A stretch of DNA of 64,000 nt from Bimastos eiseni (Eukaryota; Annelida; Clitellata; Crassiclitellata; Lumbricidae): the NCBI GenBank assembly GCA_959347315.1, contig OY365811.1:38247346-38311345 (forward strand), given 5' to 3'. This document shows, piece by piece, positions 57,515 through 64,000 of the stretch (positions are counted from its first letter, which is position 1; every line of letters starts with the position of its first letter). Below the pieces are notes generated by a model. The model made no database searches. It was given only the letters and a program-made list of their open reading frames with translations, and had not been told where the DNA came from. The position numbers and the translations under genes were made by a program.

Positions 57515-60500
57515 TTAGAATATGTCATCGTCATCATAGGTCACAAGATCTCGGACATCTTTGAGATTTCCCTTCTGTGAACTGCTGGCCGCTGTAATAA
57601 ATAAATGCATTCTATATTAATTACAAGTTGGCACAATACCATGACCATTTATTTCTAGTCCAAATGTTATGTAAGCCATCCCAAGTTTAATCCAGAGAAT
57701 ATTATTTTGCCCTGTCATTTCATTCATTCGTTCACTGTGAAAACAAAGGCACATTGCTTCTTGGCAACAGTCGCATCTCTAAGAGGAGTCTTCCAGGTGG
57801 AAGGGCCAACAACTGAGAATTTATGTATTAAGGCAGTGCTTCAACTGATGTCATTAGAATATGTTTTTGGGTAATGTCTACCACAGCAGGTTTACTGAAC
57901 CACACTGTCCATTTATCCCATTAGCCAGTTTGGTAAAAGCATTCAAATGAAAAAGATGTGTCAATAGAATGACTGTGGCATCCTGATGCTTCATTTAAAA
58001 ATCTCCCTTTGCAATAATTGTCATTGGCATGTTTGTATGGTGTCTCTTCAACGGCAAGTATTTTAAATTAGTTCTTCCCTTTCCTATAATGGTGCTAGCA
58101 GCTTGTGTACACTAGTAACCACTTTACAATGATGGCACAGGTATGGGTTAACACTCGACACCACAATCTCTGGTCAAATATCCATTCACCTGATAAATAC
58201 CCATTCACTTGATCAGAACAAGATTACCTACAATGAGCAAATGTACCAACATTATTTACCTGAAAACTTATTGGTTATAATAAACCTCTGTAATTAAGAG
58301 ACAGACAGGCTGTTATCCATTGCAAGTCATTCATAATATCTTGACTGCTATTAACTAGTTAGAGCAAGCGCTTACAACATACCTATGGATGACCACGATG
58401 CCTTCGACTGGTCTGATACGACCAAGGTGTCTATGTTCGGCTGCCTTCGTGCTACCGAAACTCTCAGCTGGACATTGCAGACAATCGAACCATTCAACTG
58501 AAAAGAACACATCAATAATAAACAATAATATATAAAAACCACAAACAATAATCATTAACATGCATCGCTTTGCTATGGGTGCTATTAATAAAATTGCTCT
58601 GCATTCAGGTACTTAAGTGTCCATCATGGTGCTTGAGTCAAAATCATGACATCAGCTTATGTAGGTCCAGCCAACAAAATAAATATGAATACTGATGTCT
58701 GCATATGATGCCTTTTGACATCCTAAACAGTGTAACTACATCTTAATAAGGTTGTTCGAACGATAGAACAATTACCTTGTCAATTGCTTGCTCTGCTGAC
58801 TCGATCTTTTCAAATGTGACAAATCCACAACTAGAAACAAGAAAAGTTTAAAGTTTGACAATACATGTAGTGGGATAGCACATCCTATCTGGGTTGCACT
58901 GCTCACAGAAATATTTCTCCATCACAATCTTTGGCACTGCACTCAAACGCATGAATAAGTAAACTGCTAATGTTTCATTGATCATCAATGCTTAAAAGAT
59001 GCACCTCAGTTACCACCTTACGGCACGAGTACAAGACAAATAGTATAAATGCAGCTATATAACTTACTATTTTTGCTTTTTTAACTATTGACTATTTTAA
59101 TTATTGACCACAAGTTAAAATACTTCAAAAGTGCTTAAAGTAATAGCTAAACTACTGGTAAGGTTGTATCCCTCTGCACGCAGCAAAGGTTAAAAATGTA
59201 AGATACAAAAGGTATGGTACAATTGTTGAGATCCCTGTATAAAGACTCCCTCCCTTAGATAAAGCAAAGGGAACAAGTTTGAGATAACACAACTGTTATC
59301 ACCCCTCTACCGAAATGCCTTGCACTAGTGGTCTCACGTTCTAAAACAATTTTCATCTAAGCCATAGCAATAACCACAGCATTTGGAATATGGAAAGCAG
59401 AACACCATTTTACTGCAGATTATGTTCAACGGAAATTCTTTAACGTCGAGAGTGTACTAAAAGCGACTCCGGGAAACCAATGCCATGCGCTAAAGTGTTA
59501 GCATACACGCTAGATAGAATGAGATACTGCATGTTCTTACTGTTTCTCGAATTCTGGCGATATGTTGACGATGGTTCCAAAACTACCACAGGCTTTCTTG
59601 AGAATTTCCTCTGTGAGACCAGGTCCATGTACGTAAATTGTATGACCTTTCTTGGAAGAGTTGAACGACGGTGGCTCGTTCGTTTTTGGACTTTCAGTGC
59701 TTTCCTCATACTCTAATTGTTTGAAAAGCGAAAACAAAATCAGGTAGTTTTATCTTAACTTGGAAATACATGATCGTTGTAGTGTAATCGAACATTTGTA
59801 TAGAGCTGATCAAAATCAGCAGTGCTCACAACCGGCTAGAGAACAGGAAAGTCTTAAAGCATTACCTTGTAAATTTCTATAAATGTCTGGTTAGATTAGG
59901 TTGCTGTGACAAAACATAATGTGCTCATTGGTTGAGGATGTGGCTATGGCTTGCTATTTCCTAAAATAGCTGCTGGGTAGGGATCCTTTGTAAGTCATTC
60001 CAGCAAAACTACTAGTTAGTGTATGGACCTCACTCAGACTGCTTCTTATACTTAGACAGTGGCATTATATCTTTATTTTTTTAAATACACTACAATGTTA
60101 ATTATGTGAACAAATCTTACACAAGCCTTGTTTAAAGTCCAAATATGATGATGATGATAAAGTCTATTCAATTGTTGTCTTAAAAGCAATTTAACACCTT
60201 AATGGTGAGATGCATTGACTTCCCAGATGCTTTTAGTACACTCTCATTGTTAAAGTGTTAAGGATTGTTTGAACAAAACATCTTTAATCAAGAACATTCT
60301 ACACACCTAAAGTTTGATTTTCATTTAAATTACTATTGTGGTTTGTCACCTTACAAGCCACATAATATTATCTCAGAATGAGACCCTTAACACATTGACC
60401 GCTAGGGATGTATATACACGTCCCAAATTTGGTTTGCTGGGACGCTAGGGCCGTGTATACACGTCCCAAAAGTAACTGCCACTCAGAGGTCATTCAGTGT

Positions 60501-63451
60501 GGCAGTAATATTTCCTACTGCTACGTACCGAATGCATGTAAGATTATTCTAGACAATTTTTGGCAGTCAGAGTGACTACAAACAGAATGAATGATGTGTC
60601 TTTGTTGACGTCGGCCATCTTAGTTTTTCGAATTTCGGCACAATGTAAGAATTATTTCTTACATGTGTCTTACGGTAAGCAAATAAATAAAACGTAAGTT
60701 GTGAAAAAGAATGGATATTTGTCAGGATAATTGGAAGGAGCTGCACAATTTATTTTGCCTAGCGAATGTACAAACGGTGATTTCTAGATTGTGTTGTATG
60801 CCAACAAGAGTTTGCTAAGGCCGTGGCCTAGTCTTTCCTTGAACTATTTGCTGCTCATGACGAGATTGTTTATGCTCTCCTCACGAATCGGATGTTATCC
60901 TATCAACTGCAACCAAAGAGACCTTGCCGGAAGCGTGTGGTTTATACCAAGCCTGGAAGACGCAACGAAGCGTGTATTTTCTGCAACACTTGCCTCTAAC
61001 AGCCTGTCCATAACAATGCTTCAAACAGTTTCAAACACAGCATTTATTATTATTCTAGGCTCTACAGTGTGGCATTAATGCAAACGCACAAAAGGAAGTT
61101 ATTTTTAATTCTTCAATCAAAAGAATGCAGAAAAACATTAAAAGCAAAATTTCTAAATTTAGGCCTAAGCCTATATATGCCACGCCTGGGTAATAAATGT
61201 ATCGGCGGTCAAAGTGTTAATCTCAGCTAACTAGATGGGAGTTACAAATCTTGTTATAAGGCACATCAACTGTTAAAGCTGCATTAAGAAACTCACTTGG
61301 AGTATTCGCACTGACAAAATTGTCGTAGAGATTGTACTTTGGTTTCGGTCGGCTACCCTGAAGAAATAAAGAATGTGATTCATATCAGCTTACAATAACA
61401 CTTGAATGTTTTTGAAGGAGATGGCAAAACATGTGTGGCCTTTTTTATTGCAGAATTGAAGCTTAAGACAGTAACGTTCCTGATCAATAATAATAATGAC
61501 GATTTATAAGACGTAAATAAGGATTTATAAGGCCGTAAACATGGCCATACCACTGTAAGGGCGCCTAACAACCCTATAGGAAGTCAGCAGGAAAGATAAG
61601 CCTTAGAGAAAAAGTAAGCTTTCAATTTCGTTTTGAAGGAATCCACAGAATCTGCCGTCCTTATAGCAGATGCATGGAAGACTATTCCAACACCAGGGAC
61701 CAGCAGCCGAGAAAGCGCGGTCACCGAAACAAGTCCTCATCCTCCGCAAACAGATCAGCTATTGTTTATTACATCAATTAAACAATACTGATTGATGCCG
61801 TGGGCTATATGACAGTCGTGCTTTGGAAGTTACAAAATTAGTCATGGGAATGCCACAGTCCATGTTCTAGCAACCAGACTAAAGCTGTAGACACCATAGG
61901 TTGTAAGATCAGGTGACAAGGGACAAGACTTTCCGACTTCTGTCTTGAGCCCTGGATAAGAAATTTAAGTCACTAAGACTTCACATCATGGCTGCTTCAT
62001 GGGTTAAGGATGGCATATCTGTTCGTCTTGTGTGGTTTGAATGGCTACATCAAAGCGCTTATAGCTGAGATGTTTTTCCTTTGTCAAATAACATCACATT
62101 CAATTTCCAATCACAAGAGCCAAACACCAATTGGCCAAACAAGCAATCATTCCCTCCTTGAAAATCACATCAGCTGAATCACAGAAGTGTCAAAAGATAT
62201 TGCTTTGATAACAAGCAATGCAATAACATTATAACAATAAATATATAACAATCCTAACACACTTTAGCAGTATAATAACATTACCACAATAAATATATTA
62301 CAATTTAACATCTTTAGCAATACAATAAAAATACTAAAACATATATTACAGGCCTAGCATGTAACATACTATGTTAGTCCTAAGAAGCTTGTATTAAAAA
62401 CCAGAATTTACTTAGTCTATGAAATAAGTCCAAAGAAGAAATGGATGGATGAGATGCATGAAAGAACCGGAATGAATCTGGATTAATTAAGGGACGCTAC
62501 CTCGGAGAGAAAGCAATGGAAGAGGTTTATCAAAGGTCACTAGAGTTCAACGAACTGAAAGCACAAGATGACAAGGTGAAGATGGATGCAATAAGCAACT
62601 ATGCCAAAAAGGGAAGAGCACAGGGTATCATTAATCAAAATATGATCCATATGAATTTAAATTTGATTAGACTTGCTGCAGAAGCTGCATGCCTACCTCA
62701 AAGTGGCTGCCACCTTCTGATCCATCACCGTGTGAGAATGGGTGAAAACTGACGGCACTCTTGTTGTCGCTGTCCTGTTAAGAGCAACGCAATGTGCCAA
62801 AATTTTCAAGCAGAGTAATTGGTAATTTCCAGTAATTGGTAGTAAACTAAAGACAATCTGTTGACAGCAGTATTGCTTCACTCCAGCATGAATCTGGATC
62901 TCATCTTACAACACAGATGCAAAAGCAGACTACACAATAACTATAAAATGACTAAACAGCTATAAAATCACCAAATGACTATATATATACATAAAAGCCA
63001 AAATGACCAGAAAATTATTAAATGACCAGAAAATCACTATAAAATTAGACTTTAATTATATAATATGACTGCACAATACACAATATGTGATGCAGTGGCA
63101 GAGCAGAATGTTCTTTGCCTTCTAAGCAGAGGGTCACGCGTTCGAATCTACCTCAAGCCACTGCATAATGACCTTGGACAAGATGCTCATCCAAAATTGC
63201 CTGTGAGGAAGGCAACAAAAATCATCTCACTCATCCCATCACTGGGTGGCATAAAAAGCCAATGGACCTGCCCTTGGGTAGAGAACTCATCATCATCATC
63301 GCGGTGCACAAGATTCTTAACCCATAGTTTCCGTAAAAAAATAATGCCTCTTTGAAAATGTCATTAATGACTTCAATAGCTTATTTACCTTAGTCCGCTT
63401 TGATCTTTTAAACGTTGACTGTTCCTTTCTCTCCGAAGCAAGCTTGATGAC
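57515..63451 (-). CDS. NELFE: Negative elongation factor E (NELF-E), 3' seven exons, N terminus outside window
   Basis: Minus-strand exons: 63451-63389, 62774-62697, 61357-61297, 59712-59541, 58830-58776, 58497-58383, 57591-57515. Phases agree; 206 residues plus stop. NELF-E is a nuclear RNA-binding subunit of the NELF complex, which holds RNA polymerase II at promoter-proximal pauses with DSIF. The visible part runs from a basic segment (FKRSKRTK) through VSFHPF and YNLYDNFVS, both alignable with human NELF-E. A single RRM follows, with RNP2 TIYVHG and RNP1 CGFVTFEK, then ARRQP, a middle segment and an acidic C-terminal end TYDDDDIF. The Arg-Asp repeat of vertebrate NELF-E is absent between YNLYDNF and the RRM. 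At least one 5' exon with the start codon lies beyond position 64000. Confidence 0.92.
60191..60261. mobile_element. 71-bp TTAA-flanked hairpin MITE, copy 3
   Basis: TTAACACCTTAATGGTGAGA and TCTCATTGTTAAAGTGTTAA form imperfect inverted ends. The length is again exactly 71 bp, with the same internal CTTTTAGTACAC. It is more diverged than copies 1 and 2. It lies in NELFE intron, 126 bp from the piggyBac remnant. Confidence 0.72.
60387..61220 (+). mobile_element. piggyBac-like element remnant, 834 bp
   Basis: The ends TTAACACATTGACCGC and GCGGTCAAAGTGTTAA are inverted repeats matching 15 of 16 bases, with TTAA at both edges as expected for piggyBac. Near the left end, GTATACACGTCCC occurs twice as a subterminal repeat. 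Inside is a fragment of the transposase C-terminal cysteine-rich domain. The catalytic core is missing, so the copy is non-autonomous. It sits in the NELFE intron between the exons at 59541-59712 and 61297-61357; its right end is 77 bp from the latter. Confidence 0.8.
60898..61060 (+). pseudogene. piggyBac transposase cysteine-rich C-terminal fragment
   Basis: A frame from 60898 reads SYQLQPKRPCRKR, YTKPGRRNEACIFCNTC and stops at 60997. The spacing of Cys residues and the basic run match the RING-like zinc-binding tail of piggyBac transposases. A further CFK-like motif lies just downstream in another frame, so a frameshift or deletion separates them. The DDD catalytic domain was not found upstream. 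Confidence 0.68.
61555..62000. repeat. Probable dispersed repeat in NELFE intron
   Basis: Phrases such as CATGGAAGACTATTCCAACA, GAAAGCGCGGTCACC and AAATTTAAGTCACTAAGACT resemble an interspersed repeat that I recall from other marine invertebrates. No second copy is present in this window, so the call rests on memory alone. Confidence 0.3.
63085..63303 (+). mobile_element. tRNA-derived SINE with CORE-like middle, copy B
   Basis: GATGCAGTGGCAGAG, a B box CGTTCGAATCT, then AATGACCTTGGACAAGATGC, GTGAGGAAGGCAAC, ATGGACCTGCCCTTGGGTAGAG and a terminal TCATCATCATC. It matches copy A (3577-3785) throughout and in the same order. It lies between NELFE exons, antisense to the gene. Confidence 0.78.
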
Positions 63452-64000
63452 CTGTGCAGAAATAAAACAATTTATAAACATACCTGCTTCCATAAAAAAA
63501 ACTATTTCAGGTAAAAAAAATATATTTGTTCACGTTGATCTGTTGAAAGTGGGCTTTTCTTTTCTTCTCAGCACTCACAAAGTTACCTATCAACTAGGTA
63601 AACGAGGGTCATAATTTCCACAAAATTTACCAACTAAACAAGAATTCAGCAAAAGTCAGTAACAAGATTCTGAGGAGACTCAACATAACGACATTGCAAA
63701 AGTTATTAGCACACATACAATTATAAGCCACAAAACAACATAGTCTGGAAAAATGGCAAGTTTAGCAGTGTACACTGGCCCAATATCCAGGACTTGTAAA
63801 ATTCATCCGATGCCTGCTCAGCAGTCACGAAAAGTAAATAAAAACCTCCCCAAAATTCCAATTTGAGACATGGCCCCTCTAATTTAAGTTCACTTTAATT
63901 AGGGCATAACCAAGTAGACAATTTCCACTGTAATCCGAGTATTTGAATGCACTATTTGTCGGATCTGGGTATGAACTGAATAGTAGCGGCAAATCTTGCC
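63452..64000 (-). other. NELFE: NELFE intron running off the window edge
   Basis: No further NELFE exon was recognised here. The sequence is AT-rich without a notable repeat. Confidence 0.5.

Noticed and set aside
60791..61078. 95-codon frame inside the piggyBac remnant
   Set aside because: The transposase similarity is in a different frame; this frame is a shadow.
62516..62752. 78-codon plus-strand frame with a helical-looking sequence
   Set aside because: Overlaps a NELFE exon in antisense and has no recognisable family; likely chance.

Overview
The window is nuclear DNA of an invertebrate animal. It has spliced genes with GT-AG introns of about 0.3-1 kb (up to about 6 kb in the first locus), AT-rich non-coding DNA full of microsatellites, and degenerate retroelements, SINEs and piggyBac-type elements. 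The palindrome TAGGCCTA occurs 13 times by eye where about one is expected. From memory this is common in marine invertebrates, especially echinoderms, so an echinoderm-like marine animal is my best guess. No diagnostic marker proves it.

Five protein genes can be built with closed reading frames. (1) Positions 3894-18285, + strand: a seven-exon immunoglobulin-superfamily surface protein with a signal peptide, three Ig domains and a Ser/Gln-rich stalk ending in a short hydrophobic tail; its introns are the most repeat-laden DNA here. (2) Positions 37168-24025, - strand: a complete 16-exon FMR1/FXR-family RNA-binding protein with tandem Agenet/Tudor domains, two KH domains and an RGG-rich C terminus. 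(3) Positions 43647-53372, + strand: a 13-exon PPP2R3 gene, the B'' regulatory subunit of protein phosphatase 2A, keeping the PR130-type N terminus. (4) Positions 55946-57283, + strand: FAU, the ubiquitin-like/ribosomal protein S30 fusion. (5) Positions 63451-57515, - strand: the 3' seven exons of NELFE, a subunit of negative elongation factor; its 5' end lies beyond the right edge.

Layout: 1-3.9 kb is non-coding repeats and a SINE. The Ig locus spans 3.9-18.3 kb. From 18.3 to 20.4 kb there are LINE debris and a 71-bp MITE. The stretch 20.4-24.0 kb is gene-free and may hold the FMR1 3' UTR. FMR1 and PPP2R3 are divergent, separated by 6.5 kb containing a foldback element. FAU and NELFE converge with coding ends only 231 bp apart. 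The four conserved genes act in translation control, phosphatase targeting, the ribosome and transcription pausing; they are unrelated housekeeping neighbours, not a pathway cluster.

I found no obviously new multi-gene system. The more unusual signals are a 62-bp minisatellite that begins with the splice donor of an Ig exon and carries a TGACGTCA palindrome in most units, a three-copy family of exactly 71-bp TTAA-flanked hairpin MITEs near a decayed piggyBac element, a probable GC-AG intron in PPP2R3, and a third Ig domain lacking its F-strand cysteine. Exon joins were chosen by hand from phase, splice motifs and remembered family sequences; no search or alignment program was run.
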